A DNA stretch of 64,000 nucleotides, from NCBI RefSeq assembly GCF_001883705.2, contig NZ_MDEQ02000031.1, forward strand, positions 1-64,000, in the 5' to 3' direction. This document shows, piece after piece, positions 1 to 8,244 of this stretch (the first letter of the stretch is position 1; each line of letters starts with the position of its first letter). Under the pieces are notes generated by a model. That model did not search any database and was not told the origin of the DNA. It saw only the letters and a list, made by a program, of their open reading frames with translations. This DNA comes from Burkholderia catarinensis (GTDB lineage: Bacteria > Pseudomonadota > Gammaproteobacteria > Burkholderiales > Burkholderiaceae). Position numbers and translations under genes: made by a program.

Positions 1-145
1 CGACCAGCCGGCGAACCTGCCGTGTCGTCAACTCCAGCCGTTCGGCCGCACGCCATGGCTTGAGCTTGCCGTCGGCTACGTCCTGAATGACCTTGAACCG
101 GTCCAGCTCCCGCATCGTCATCGTGATCCGCTCCGTTGCAGCCAT
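1..145 (-). CDS. ISNCY-family transposase, N-terminal fragment cut by the window edge
   Basis: The minus strand reads from an ATG at 145 through at least 48 codons without a stop, off the left edge. The peptide starts MAATERITMTMRELDR and continues VIQDVADGKLKPWRAAERL and TTRQVRRLV. This is the N-terminal helix-turn-helix region typical of ISNCY (IS1202-like) transposases, which bind the element's ends and catalyse transposition. Two 24-bp direct repeats lie just upstream at 196-243, as expected for the subterminal region of such an element. The catalytic domain is outside the window, so intactness cannot be judged. Confidence 0.72.
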   Translation of the reverse strand, partial: MAATERITMTMRELDRFKVIQDVADGKLKPWRAAERLELTTRQVRRLV

Positions 146-195
146 CGCAGCCTCCGGCGCCGGACACCCGGCGGCCGGACAGCTTACGCGGCACG

Positions 196-243
196 AAAGC
201 GGACATTTCTATGTAGCCAAAAGCGGACATTTCTATCTAGCCA
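196..243. repeat. Two tandem 24-bp repeats at the insertion-sequence end
   Basis: Copies at 196-219 and 220-243 share AAAGCGGACATTTCTAT followed by TAGCCA, with one mismatch. They lie outside the transposase start at 145 and look like duplicated transposase-binding sites near the IS end. Confidence 0.6.
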
Positions 244-315
244 CTACAAAATTTGACGGTGATAATCAGCATTATGTCAAATAATCCATTAGGCCGGTGT
301 AGGTCCCAAGTTCAG

Positions 316-363
316 ATGTCGTGTTTCCGCTAAATAAAAATGTCGTGTTTTGGCTTGTAGGTT
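316..363. repeat. Imperfect 24-bp tandem repeat of a second IS end
   Basis: ATGTCGTGTTT occurs at 316-326 and again at 340-350, a period of 24 bp, just upstream of a second transposase-like start at 394. Spacing and position mirror the repeat at 196-243, but in the opposite orientation, so two related IS ends face each other. Confidence 0.5.
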
Positions 364-393
364 GATCGTCTGCACCCTGAGGGAGCGCCGACG

Positions 394-500
394 ATGAACG
401 CGACTGGGACGATCACGATGACGATGCGTGCAGCGGCACGGCTGGGCATCAGTCGGCGGCAGATCGAGCGACTGCTCGCCCGGTATCGCGCCGTAGGTCC
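394..500 (+). pseudogene. Decayed ISNCY-family transposase, 5' remnant
   Basis: The peptide begins MNATGTITMTMR and continues AAARLGISRRQIERLLARYR. This is the start and the helix-turn-helix of an ISNCY transposase with the intervening helix (compare residues 10-30 of the 1-145 fragment) deleted. After about position 500 the similarity ends and the frame runs into the antisense of an unrelated truncated gene. It is therefore internally deleted and 3'-truncated. The breakpoint near 500 is estimated by eye. Confidence 0.6.
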
Positions 501-633
501 TGTCGAATGGCGCTACCGCCAGCAGCGGACTCAACATCGTCGGGAAGTCGTAGTTCCACTCCACCATGTTCAGACATGGCGTGTCGACCGGACCGATGTC
601 TTGCAGATTGAACATGTACATGCGATGCGCCAT
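500..633 (-). pseudogene. Truncated hypothetical gene, N-terminal 45 residues
   Basis: A minus-strand frame starts at an ATG at 633 preceded by AAGGAAC as a ribosome binding site. It encodes about 45 residues beginning MAHRMYMFNLQD, with WNYDFPTMLSPLL further in, then runs into IS-derived sequence near 500. This N-terminus resembles small hypothetical Burkholderia proteins beginning MAHRMYxxN, recalled from memory and of unknown function. The good start and abrupt loss of sense suggest a gene beheaded by the insertion sequence. Confidence 0.45.
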
Positions 634-1383
634 CGAAGTTCCTTGTTATGAGTGACACGTTGGCAAATCAGCGTCCGGATGCTTATGTTATGTCTGCCGG
701 TGTTACGTTTTCCGGCGTCGAATCGACAGAAATTCATGCGTCGCAGCCGGATCCCACGCAACGGAAACGGGCCATCGAGCGATGCAGCGGGCGCAATGGG
801 TTTCACAGTGCGATCTTGCCTCGTGCAACCACGCCCGAAGCAACTGAACCTCTACCTTTCCGGGATCCCCTTGATTTCGATGCACTTCACGGAGGTAGCC
901 TGATTAAGCGTGATAAGGGATTCCGATCCGCGCCTACAATAATATCCAGTGAAATCGAATACTCTCTGTCTGATTTTTATTCACGCCGCATTGGGTAACG
1001 CCAGCGCATCGTCGCATGGCCTAAACCCGTCGACTCCCAATGTTGCATCAACATCCAGCCGCTTCAGACCGGCGCCCTTACCTTGCTTGCAGTTAATGTC
1101 GGAAGTATGCCCTGCGGTCTTCGCACAATTAACATTGCCACGCCATATGCTTCGCCCCGGAGACCGCATTTTTCGGCGACTTTACGCCGGCGCCCTTCTT
1201 CTTCGGGGCGGCGGCCGACATCGTCGTTCCATGAAATCCGCTGCTCGCCCCCCATTCATCCGAGGGCGCTTTCGATCTGGTCATCCATGCAATTTTCGAG
1301 CGGCGCGAAATATTCGAGAAACCCCGTGTTAAAGCGTAGCATGCGGTGCTTGCCGCAAGCAGGCATCTGTTATCCGTCTGACG
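634..1383. other. About 750 bp with no supportable gene
   Basis: The stretch has patches of lower GC (around 900-980) and only short frames with atypical composition on either strand. A lysine-rich 30-codon minus-strand frame at 1129-1221 was considered and rejected. It is best read as eroded accessory DNA next to the IS scars. Confidence 0.5.
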
Positions 1384-1689
1384 TCATTCTTTATGAAAGG
1401 GAACGCGGGCTCCCGGACAGGTGTATCGGGTCGGCCGATTATTCGAGATTTTGTACTCGATCGATGCGATTGCTTCGAGAATTCGCTTGCAAATCGATGA
1501 CGATTCACCCGCCAGTCGGGCAGTTCCCCGGGGTAGACTGTTGTCCTGTTCGAGTTCCTGCTTCACACGATCGTCAGCAGCTTTAGTTGCGGCGCGGTAC
1601 TTGACATTCGTCATTGCGATAGCTCGCGCGATCGCGATGACGAATGCAATCGCGGGGACATAGCTTGTAGCGGCCAAGTTGAAATCCAT
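1384..1689 (-). CDS. Small putative membrane protein
   Basis: Function unrecognised. The ATG at 1689 has a strong GAGGAG ribosome binding site (minus strand, 1701-1696) with a 6-nt spacer, which favours it over the in-frame TTG at 1695. The 101-residue product begins MDFNLAATSYVPAIAF and has one hydrophobic segment at about residues 8-26. A charged helix follows (residues about 28-50, rich in K, R, D and E), then a tail with no recognised motif. It looks like an N-terminally anchored cytoplasmic protein. It stands alone, upstream of and divergent from the histidine kinase gene. The ribosome binding site is the main support; a fortuitous frame is possible. Confidence 0.4.
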   Translation of the reverse strand: MDFNLAATSYVPAIAFVIAIARAIAMTNVKYRAATKAADDRVKQELEQDNSLPRGTARLAGESSSICKRILEAIASIEYKISNNRPTRYTCPGARVPFHKE

Positions 1690-1889
1690 GGCCAACTCCT
1701 CATCATGATGGCATTCGACTATCCTGTTCGGGACCCGTCGCGCGCGTGATCGACAATTGTGATGCGGGGAGACCCCATGTACAAACCCGCCGCACCCGCT
1801 CGCCTACCGCTGCGTGCTGCTCTGGTGAATGGCACCGGCCAAGACAGTTCAGTGGTGCGCGACCAGTGAACATTGTGGATTCACGCATC

Positions 1890-3332
1890 ATGTACTCGAT
1901 CTTGCCCGCGTTTGTCTCTGCCTTGTTTCTCGGGTTTGGCCTCTACGTGCTGGCCACCAAGGGTCTCACGCGCGTATCCGTCCCGTTCGTCTTGATGTGC
2001 GCGACGACCTTCGTCTGGCAGGGAACGTGGGCCTTCCTGTTCCAGACGACCGAGGCGGACGTTGCCAACTTGTTAGTCAAGGCAGGCTATCTGTTCATCC
2101 TTTTTCTGCCGACGACCTTCTACCATTTCGTGACGGAGATCGTGTCGCGTCGGGACGAGCGGCCGATCATGTTCGCATCCTACGGACTCTGCGTCCTGCT
2201 GGCTGTGCTGCTGGTCACGAGCAATGTGGTCGTCGATGGATTCCGCCTGCATTTCTTTGGCCCGTATCCGAAGGCAGGCCCACTGCATCCGTTGCACGTC
2301 GCGCAGACGGTATTCCTGGTCGGCCGCAGCGGTTGGCTCCTGATCGACGCAAGACGACAGGAGCGAGCGCGAGACGTCCGGCAACTGCTCACCCAATGTC
2401 TCGTCAGCCTGGGCCTCTACTCGCTCGCGGCCACCGACTATGCGGTGAACTACGGAGTCGAGTTCTATCCCGTGGGGGTGCTGGTTATCGCGATCAGTCT
2501 CGGGATTCTCGCAACGTCGATCGTCCGCTATGGCCTGATGGGCCCCTATCTGCTGGCCGCGACGGTCGCGCATGAAGTGGCCACGCCGCTGGCGGCGATC
2601 GGCCTGCACGCGGACGAACTGCGGAGCGTCCTGCCGGTGCTGCTGCGCGGGTATCGGCTAGCGGTGGAGCACCGGTTGTGCGCCGACGGTTTGTATCCTG
2701 AACAGCTGGAGCGGCTGCCGACGCTCGCGTCGTCGATCCGGCGCCAGGTCGACACCACGAGTACTGTGGTCGAAATGTCCCTGGCGTCCTTTACGCTGGA
2801 CCGACTCGATCGCCACGGCTTCGCGGCCTGTCCGATACGGGCCTGTGTCGACGCCGCGGTGGATCGCTTTCCCTTCCGTGTGGGTGAGCGAGACCGCGTA
2901 TCGGTCAACTCGATCGATCCGGACCTTCAGTTCTCCGGATCCGACTCGCTCGTGATCTTCGTCATCTTCAATCTGCTGAAAAACGCCCTGTACGCGATCC
3001 ACGCAAACGGCCGTGGGCAGATCGAGATCGAGGCCCGTCGCAGCAACGGTTACTGCATGGTGCGTTTCAGCGATACGGGCCCGGGCATCGCCCCCGATGT
3101 GCTCCCTCGAATCTTCGACGCCTTCTTCTCAACCAAATCGCACGGTCGCGGCGCCGGCATGGGCTTGAGCTTCTGTCGCCGCGTATGCGAGGCGCTCGGC
3201 GGCACCATCGCGTGTGAATCCGTCCCCGGCGTCCGGACCACGTTCACGATTCGGCTGCCGGAGCCCGGTTCGCCGGCGGACCGGGCATTGCGCGATCCGC
3301 CGGCGCCCACCCGACGCTATCGCATCGGGTAA
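1890..3332 (+). CDS. Multi-TM sensor histidine kinase
   Basis: A 480-residue inner-membrane kinase that should sense a ligand and phosphorylate a response regulator, probably the one at 4064. Residues 1-210 hold about seven hydrophobic segments, resembling the 7TM N-terminal region of some sensor kinases. The H box is AHEVATPLAAI with H228. The ATPase domain shows the N box NLLKNALYAI, G1 DTGPGIAP and G2 GAGMGLSF near the C-terminus. The start at 1890 (MYSILPAF) is chosen because the upstream 48 codons have no membrane or kinase character; an in-frame GTG at 1866 is the alternative. The ribosome binding site is weak. The stop lies 13 bp from the end of the convergent thioesterase gene. The large sensory domain suggests a hydrophobic ligand, which is inference. 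Confidence 0.85.
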   Translation: MYSILPAFVSALFLGFGLYVLATKGLTRVSVPFVLMCATTFVWQGTWAFLFQTTEADVANLLVKAGYLFILFLPTTFYHFVTEIVSRRDERPIMFASYGLCVLLAVLLVTSNVVVDGFRLHFFGPYPKAGPLHPLHVAQTVFLVGRSGWLLIDARRQERARDVRQLLTQCLVSLGLYSLAATDYAVNYGVEFYPVGVLVIAISLGILATSIVRYGLMGPYLLAATVAHEVATPLAAIGLHADELRSVLPVLLRGYRLAVEHRLCADGLYPEQLERLPTLASSIRRQVDTTSTVVEMSLASFTLDRLDRHGFAACPIRACVDAAVDRFPFRVGERDRVSVNSIDPDLQFSGSDSLVIFVIFNLLKNALYAIHANGRGQIEIEARRSNGYCMVRFSDTGPGIAPDVLPRIFDAFFSTKSHGRGAGMGLSFCRRVCEALGGTIACESVPGVRTTFTIRLPEPGSPADRALRDPPAPTRRYRIG

Positions 3333-3345
3333 GGCTGTCTCACAT

Positions 3346-3819
3346 TCAGTTCGCGGCGGACGGCAGGATCAGTTCATACGCCTTGACCCGCTCGATGATG
3401 CCCGGCGGAAACCGGCGGATCCGCTTGTCGGAACCGGCAAACACGATCTGCTGATACCCCAGCGACACTTGTCGTCCGTCAACGTAGAAGCGAAACAGCA
3501 GATAGGCCGAACACTGCCGAACCTCGAACGTATTGAGATAGCAGTCGACCCGCTGGAACGGAAACGTCTCGTGGACGTATTCCTGATGCGCGCGCTTCGT
3601 CACGAACGACCCGCCGGCCGCCAGCAGGTTGTTGTGGATGCATTCGTGAAACCAGCGTTCACGGCACACGCCTTGCCATTCGAAATAGCGTGAGAAATAG
3701 GTGTTCATGAAGGCATTGGAATCCTTGAGGTAAATGTCGACCACGTGGTGGAAGGTTTTCTCGGACAGATGTGCCGTTTCGTTGGAAAGAACGTGAAGAA
3801 TCGCGTCTCGCGTCAACAT
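3346..3819 (-). CDS. Hot-dog fold acyl thioesterase, CalE7/4HBT-like
   Basis: A 157-residue single-domain protein. Residues about 30-50 read DSNAFMNTYFSRYFEWQG followed by CRERW. This matches the 'D-x-N-x-x-x-N-x-Y-x-x-Y-x-x-W-Q-G-x-C-R-E' pattern I associate with small hot-dog thioesterases such as CalE7/DynE7 and the wider 4-hydroxybenzoyl-CoA thioesterase family, which hydrolyse acyl-CoA or acyl-ACP. AAGGAG sits 6 nt before the ATG at 3819. The gene lies between the kinase and the response regulator on the opposite strand, convergent with the kinase and divergent from the regulator across 244 bp. The setting suggests a role in making or removing an acyl-derived signal; substrate unknown. 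Confidence 0.65.
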   Translation of the reverse strand: MLTRDAILHVLSNETAHLSEKTFHHVVDIYLKDSNAFMNTYFSRYFEWQGVCRERWFHECIHNNLLAAGGSFVTKRAHQEYVHETFPFQRVDCYLNTFEVRQCSAYLLFRFYVDGRQVSLGYQQIVFAGSDKRIRRFPPGIIERVKAYELILPSAAN

Positions 3820-4063
3820 GGATAACTCCTTGTGTCGCTACTGGCGGTAGCGGCGCATTCCTTCAACGAGAAGGAATGGCCCGATTCTCCCCGTGCATTT
3901 CCGCTGAGCGGCGCGGTCGAAACGTGGCGAATGCGCGGATGAGGAGCAGTTGATGCGCGTCGCACTTTCGCCGGATAATTGGCGCGGTCGTGCAATGCGA
4001 CCGTCGTTCGCGGTCATGCGTCTCCGGTACCGCACGTTCCTTTGCTGATTTATCGAGACTCGA

Positions 4064-5002
4064 ATGCAATCCTTCGTTAGGCAGCCGGTGCTCTATCCCG
4101 TGTCCGTGGTGTTTGTCGACGACAATCCGGATTTCCTGCAGGCACTGCGGGGCATATTTCCGGACGAACACCTGAACCGCTTTTTTACGGAGCCGCGGGC
4201 GGCGCTCGACTTCGTATCGTCGCGTAACGCGGAGATGCCGCCGACCGCCGCGGACTATTTTGGTGCGGAGAAGACCGGCGGAAATGCGATCGGCCATGAT
4301 GTGCTCACCGATCTCGCCCGATTTGAGGCAGTGGGCGCGGTAGTCGTCGACTATTCGATGCCGGAGGTCGACGGCATCCGGTTTCTCGCCTCCATCCGCA
4401 ACGCGAACTGCATGAAAATCCTGCTCACCGGCGTCGCCGATGAGCGCGAGGCGGTGGACGCATTCAACGCGGGACTGATCGATTGCTATCTGAAGAAAAC
4501 CGACGTCGAGATGGCCCGCAAGCTGGCAGCGGTGCTGGACAACGCGAAACGCAAGTTCTGCGCAGCCCGCGGGCACATCAGCCTGCATGAAGCGGGGGCG
4601 ACCTACCGGGATCCGCGGATCGTCAAGCTGATCGATGAGGTGGCCGCGCGGGAAGGCATCGTCGAATACTACTGGCGCCCCAATCAGGACGCGGTGCTGA
4701 TGTTTGACGCCGCCGGTGCGCCAAGTGTCTTTCTCGCCTGGAACGAGGAGGACTGGTCGTTCCACTGCGATATCGTGGCCGACGCGGGTGGACCGGCCGA
4801 ATTGTGCCGCGGCATGGAAGCGCGCCGCATCATGCCGCTGTTCTGGCCAGCTCAGGGCTATCGACCGGGCCTCGCGGACATTCACTGCGCAACCCCGCTA
4901 CCCGTTCCGGGATGGGGCGGCACGTTTTATAGCTGGACCCGTCTGGACGATGCGGCCACCGAGCGCGAGCTGCCCACGTTGGCAAAATGGCGTCACGCGT
5001 AA
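4064..5002 (+). CDS. Response regulator with shifted phosphoacceptor (LqsR-like)
   Basis: 312 residues. An N-terminal receiver has the acidic pair in VVFVDDNPDF (residues 15-24). A long insert precedes the phosphoacceptor in VVVDYSMPEVDG (D96), then LLTGVAD with the conserved Thr and CYLKKTD with the conserved Lys. A normal receiver places this Asp near residue 55. A shift to about 100 recalls Legionella LqsR, whose phosphoacceptor I remember as D108. The C-terminal 150 residues contain YYWRPNQDAVLMF and FLAWNEEDW and resemble no DNA-binding domain, so output may be protein- or ligand-mediated. The kinase at 1890 is the likely partner. Family assignment rests on motif spacing only. Confidence 0.75.
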   Translation: MQSFVRQPVLYPVSVVFVDDNPDFLQALRGIFPDEHLNRFFTEPRAALDFVSSRNAEMPPTAADYFGAEKTGGNAIGHDVLTDLARFEAVGAVVVDYSMPEVDGIRFLASIRNANCMKILLTGVADEREAVDAFNAGLIDCYLKKTDVEMARKLAAVLDNAKRKFCAARGHISLHEAGATYRDPRIVKLIDEVAAREGIVEYYWRPNQDAVLMFDAAGAPSVFLAWNEEDWSFHCDIVADAGGPAELCRGMEARRIMPLFWPAQGYRPGLADIHCATPLPVPGWGGTFYSWTRLDDAATERELPTLAKWRHA

Positions 5003-5087
5003 GAAATCATCCGCCCGTCCCTGGACGGAACGGGTAGGCGATGCGATGCTGTCGGCTGCTCGGCAGCAACTCGAATTGGAACAATCC

Positions 5088-5103
5088 CTGTCAATATTGA
5101 CAG
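5088..5103. promoter_or_regulatory. Perfect 16-bp palindrome of lux-box form (CTG-N10-CAG)
   Basis: CTGTCAATATTGACAG is a perfect dyad and fits the CTG-N10-CAG pattern of LuxR-type binding sites. It is nested within a longer inverted repeat (TTGGAACAA at 5076-5084, TTGTTCCAA at 5123-5131). No intact gene starts immediately downstream on the plus strand; an IS3 remnant follows from about 5300. It may be a live operator or one orphaned by insertion. Confidence 0.5.
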
Positions 5104-5299
5104 TTATCATCGGCACGGACTTTTGTTCCAATAGCACCCTATTCCGAGGGCCACCCACTATTCCAATCAGAGCAGGCAGTCGATCAGCGATCTGCGCCGC
5201 CTCCCGATATCGATCGATTCTCGATCTGATGTTGTCATCACGCTTCACGAAAGCTGCAGCGCGAAGCGATCCGCAAACTTCCGACTGGCGGATCTGACC

Positions 5300-6066
5300 T
5301 TACCCCCGCCGAGTACACCATTCGTAAGTTCGTGGCTCGTCGGTGTTCGGTTGATGCAGTTGCCGAAATGGGTCCGGCGCCAGTTGCCCCAAGGCACTCT
5401 GCGGACGCATCGAGTTGTAGTCCATGCGCGACGCTTCGATACGCCTGCGTGCATCGTCGAGACTGACGGACGCGTACTGGTTCAAACACGCTTCGCGCAG
5501 TCGGCCGTTGAAGCGCTCAATGTTCGCGTTTTCCACCGGCTCACCCGGCGAATAAACGTCAGCTTGACGCCATGCTTGTGCACCCAGGCGTCGAGTGCCT
5601 TGCTCACGAATTCCGGCCGTTATCAACCTGAATCAGGTCGAGACATCGTCGTTGCCTTGACTGCTCGAGCACACGCGCCACGCGTACACCCGTCAGCGAG
5701 AAGTCGACCGCGGTGTGTGGACACTCCCGGTTCCAAGTTTCGGTGATGGTCAACATCCGAGCGCGCCAGCCATTCGCAAGCGCATCCGCAACGAAGTCCA
5801 TTGTCCACATTGGGCATCGGCATCACCACGCGCAGATGGCCAGGGCGCTTCTTTCGACACTTCAAGCGAATCGACAGGCCTTCTTCGCGGTATAGCCGTT
5901 CGGTCCGTTTGTGGTTCTGAACCAATCCTTCTCGGCGCAGCAGAACGTGCAGTGCAGCAAACTCGATCGATCCCGCTCGCGGGCGGCGATGCGAAGCATG
6001 GGTAGACGAGCCGCACGAGATCGCCCCCCCTGCTGACGAACCGTCACGAACAGGCGCTCGACGCAC
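5300..6066 (-). pseudogene. IS3-family transposase (orfB) remnant, frameshifted
   Basis: Three minus-strand frames carry consecutive pieces of an IS3-type DDE transposase. These are LLRREGLVQNHKRTERLYREEGL (5'-most, 20-residue portions recognisable, about 5960-5870), WTMDFVADALANG with RECPHTAVD (5810-5690), and ENANIERFNGRLREACLNQ with RMDYNSMRPQSALG (about 5540-5380). These correspond to the pre-core HTH-like region, the first catalytic Asp region and the region around the catalytic Glu. At least two frameshifts separate the pieces and the N-terminus is missing, so it is dead. It separates the signalling island from the sugar regulon. Confidence 0.8.
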
Positions 6067-6085
6067 GGCTCGTCGAACCGACTGC

Positions 6086-8239
6086 TTACGCCGTGTTCCT
6101 CACCGGCTCCAGCGCGATCAGCGTGCACGATTCGGGCGGCAGCGGCGACAGCGGCACGCCGATGTCCAGCAACGTCGCCCCCGAAAACTCCGCGCCCTCG
6201 CCGGCCATCGCCTCAAACAGGTCGGTCTGATGCACGAAGTGCGGCGCGACGGGCACATGAAGGAAGCGGGCGCGATACACGACATCGCGCCGCAGTCCCT
6301 CGATGCGCAGCGGCAATGCATAGCGCGTTTTATCCTCGTGCAATCGATAGACCGCCAGCAGCGATGACATCCCGTCGTCGGCGACCGCCTGGGTCCACGA
6401 CAGCGCACTTCCGGCATGCCCCTGCCGCAGGGTTCCGCCGTGCAGGACCGGCCGCCACGTCTTGTACAGCGCAATCCAGCGGCGGGTTTCGTCGAATTCC
6501 TCGGCGGAGAAGGTTCGCGGATCGATTTCGAGCCCGAGGTGACCGAAGATCGCGACGGCGGCCCTGAATGCCAGCGTATGCCGTCGCCCCGTCGTATGAG
6601 AGCATTCCGCGCCGATGTGCGCGCCCATCACCTCGGGCGGAAAGAAACGCAGGAAGCCGCGCTGGATGTCGATCCGGGTCAGCGCGTCGTTGCAATCGCT
6701 CGTCCAGATCCGCTGAACGTATTCCAGCACACCATAATCGGCACGCCCCCCACCGGATGCGCAGCTCTCGATCTCCACCGACGGAAACGAGCGACGCAGC
6801 CGGCCCAGCAATGCATAGAACGCACAGGTCTGGCGACGGTAGGCCGCGAGGCCGCGATGGCCCGCGGTCGCAAGATCGCGATTCATGTCCCACTTGACGT
6901 AGGAAATCGGATGCTCGCGCAACAAAGCACCGACCCGCTCGAAAAGATGCGCCTCCACATCGGGCTCCGAGAGATCGAGCACCAGCTGGTTGCGCCCCGT
7001 CACCAGCGGCCTGCCGTCGAGCCGGAGCACCCACTCGGGATGGGCGCGATACAGCTCGCTATCCGGATTGACCATCTCCGGCTCCATCCAGATCCCGAAT
7101 TCCATACCGAGGCCGCGCACGCGCTCGACGAGCGGCGCAAGCCCGCTCGGATACTTGTCGGCATCGGGCCACCAGTCGCCCAGCCCCGCGCGATCGTTGT
7201 TGCGTCGATGAAACCAGCCGTCGTCGAGCACGAAGCGCTCGACTCCCAGACGCGCGGCGGCACCGGCCAGTTCCTCGAGATCCGCCGGGTCATGCTTGCA
7301 ATACACGGCCTCCCAGGTATTGAGCATGACGGGACGCGGGCGCATGGGCTGCTGCGGCGAGTTCAGCATGTGCGCGCGAACGAAGCGATGAAACCCGGCA
7401 CTCAGTCCGTTCAGGCCACACTCGCCATACGACAGGTATGCGCACGGCGTGCGATAGCGTTGCCCGGGACGCAGCACGACCTCGCCCGGGGCCAGCCACT
7501 CGCCCAACTGGAGTTGCCGACGACCGTCGGCCATGGGTTCGACGACGATCGAATGGTTTCCGCTCCATCCGAGATGCGCGCCATAAACATGGCCTTCATC
7601 GTCCCCGAGCGACGAACCGATCATCACGCCCGGAAACGAGTCGTGGGAAGTACGACCGCGCCGGTTGTCGCGGCGCCACGTCGCGACGCCCAGGCGCTCG
7701 CGTGTTTCCTGGAACTCCAGTGTCCAGCGCCCGGAGAAACCCAGTACCTGGTCTGCTTCGGGCGGCAACGGCACCGACGCTGCGGCAAGCCAGTCCACGC
7801 GAAACGGCGTTTCCCCGCGGTTCTCCACCTCGGCCCACATCGTCACGACGTCCGACGCCGGGTCGATCGCATAACCGAGCGTCACGCCCAACGCAGCTTG
7901 CTCGTCGCTCAGCTTCAGCACCATGCCGTGTTCGTTTCGGCGAACTTCGTCGAGACGGAATTGCTGCGCCCAGTCCGTGTCGCCGTCCGTCCCCGGGCGG
8001 GCTCCTGCCAGTGCTGGCTGGTGAAACCAGCCGAATCCGTGTGTCGGCAGAACCGTGAACGGCGGATCGCCGTCGAGCACCGTAGGCGGGTGCGGTCGCG
8101 CGCTCGCTGCGCGCCAGAAGCCGGCGCGTTCGTCGGGTTTCGCGCCGAAGTGACGCCATATCGGCGGCATGCCGGATGACTCCTCCAGTGCAATGCAGAC
8201 GTTGGAGCCGTTCAGGCACACCAGTTTCGTATCGAACAT
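6086..8239 (-). CDS. Alpha-galactosidase, glycoside hydrolase family 36
   Basis: A 717-residue cytoplasmic hydrolase that should release terminal alpha-galactose from raffinose-type oligosaccharides or melibiose brought in by the adjacent importer. The N-terminal beta-sandwich is followed by a (beta/alpha)8 domain with FVLDDGWF, GIWMEPEMV and YVKWDMNRD, where D451 is the expected nucleophile. ESCASGGGRADYG follows, then RIWTSDCND, with D515 as the expected acid/base. A C-terminal beta domain ends the protein. Length is typical of GH36. No signal peptide is visible. The ATG at 8239 begins MFDTKLVCLNG and lies 5 bp after the permease stop, so it is the last gene of the operon. The same open frame continues upstream to 9859 antisense to the permease reading frame; that extension is not coding. 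Confidence 0.9.
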   Translation of the reverse strand: MFDTKLVCLNGSNVCIALEESSGMPPIWRHFGAKPDERAGFWRAASARPHPPTVLDGDPPFTVLPTHGFGWFHQPALAGARPGTDGDTDWAQQFRLDEVRRNEHGMVLKLSDEQAALGVTLGYAIDPASDVVTMWAEVENRGETPFRVDWLAAASVPLPPEADQVLGFSGRWTLEFQETRERLGVATWRRDNRRGRTSHDSFPGVMIGSSLGDDEGHVYGAHLGWSGNHSIVVEPMADGRRQLQLGEWLAPGEVVLRPGQRYRTPCAYLSYGECGLNGLSAGFHRFVRAHMLNSPQQPMRPRPVMLNTWEAVYCKHDPADLEELAGAAARLGVERFVLDDGWFHRRNNDRAGLGDWWPDADKYPSGLAPLVERVRGLGMEFGIWMEPEMVNPDSELYRAHPEWVLRLDGRPLVTGRNQLVLDLSEPDVEAHLFERVGALLREHPISYVKWDMNRDLATAGHRGLAAYRRQTCAFYALLGRLRRSFPSVEIESCASGGGRADYGVLEYVQRIWTSDCNDALTRIDIQRGFLRFFPPEVMGAHIGAECSHTTGRRHTLAFRAAVAIFGHLGLEIDPRTFSAEEFDETRRWIALYKTWRPVLHGGTLRQGHAGSALSWTQAVADDGMSSLLAVYRLHEDKTRYALPLRIEGLRRDVVYRARFLHVPVAPHFVHQTDLFEAMAGEGAEFSGATLLDIGVPLSPLPPESCTLIALEPVRNTA

Positions 8240-8244
8240 AGGTC

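Noticed and set aside
1129..1221. 30-residue lysine-rich peptide frame (MSAAAPKKKGAG...)
   Set aside because: Too short, weak start signal, no partner genes; no way to tell it from chance.
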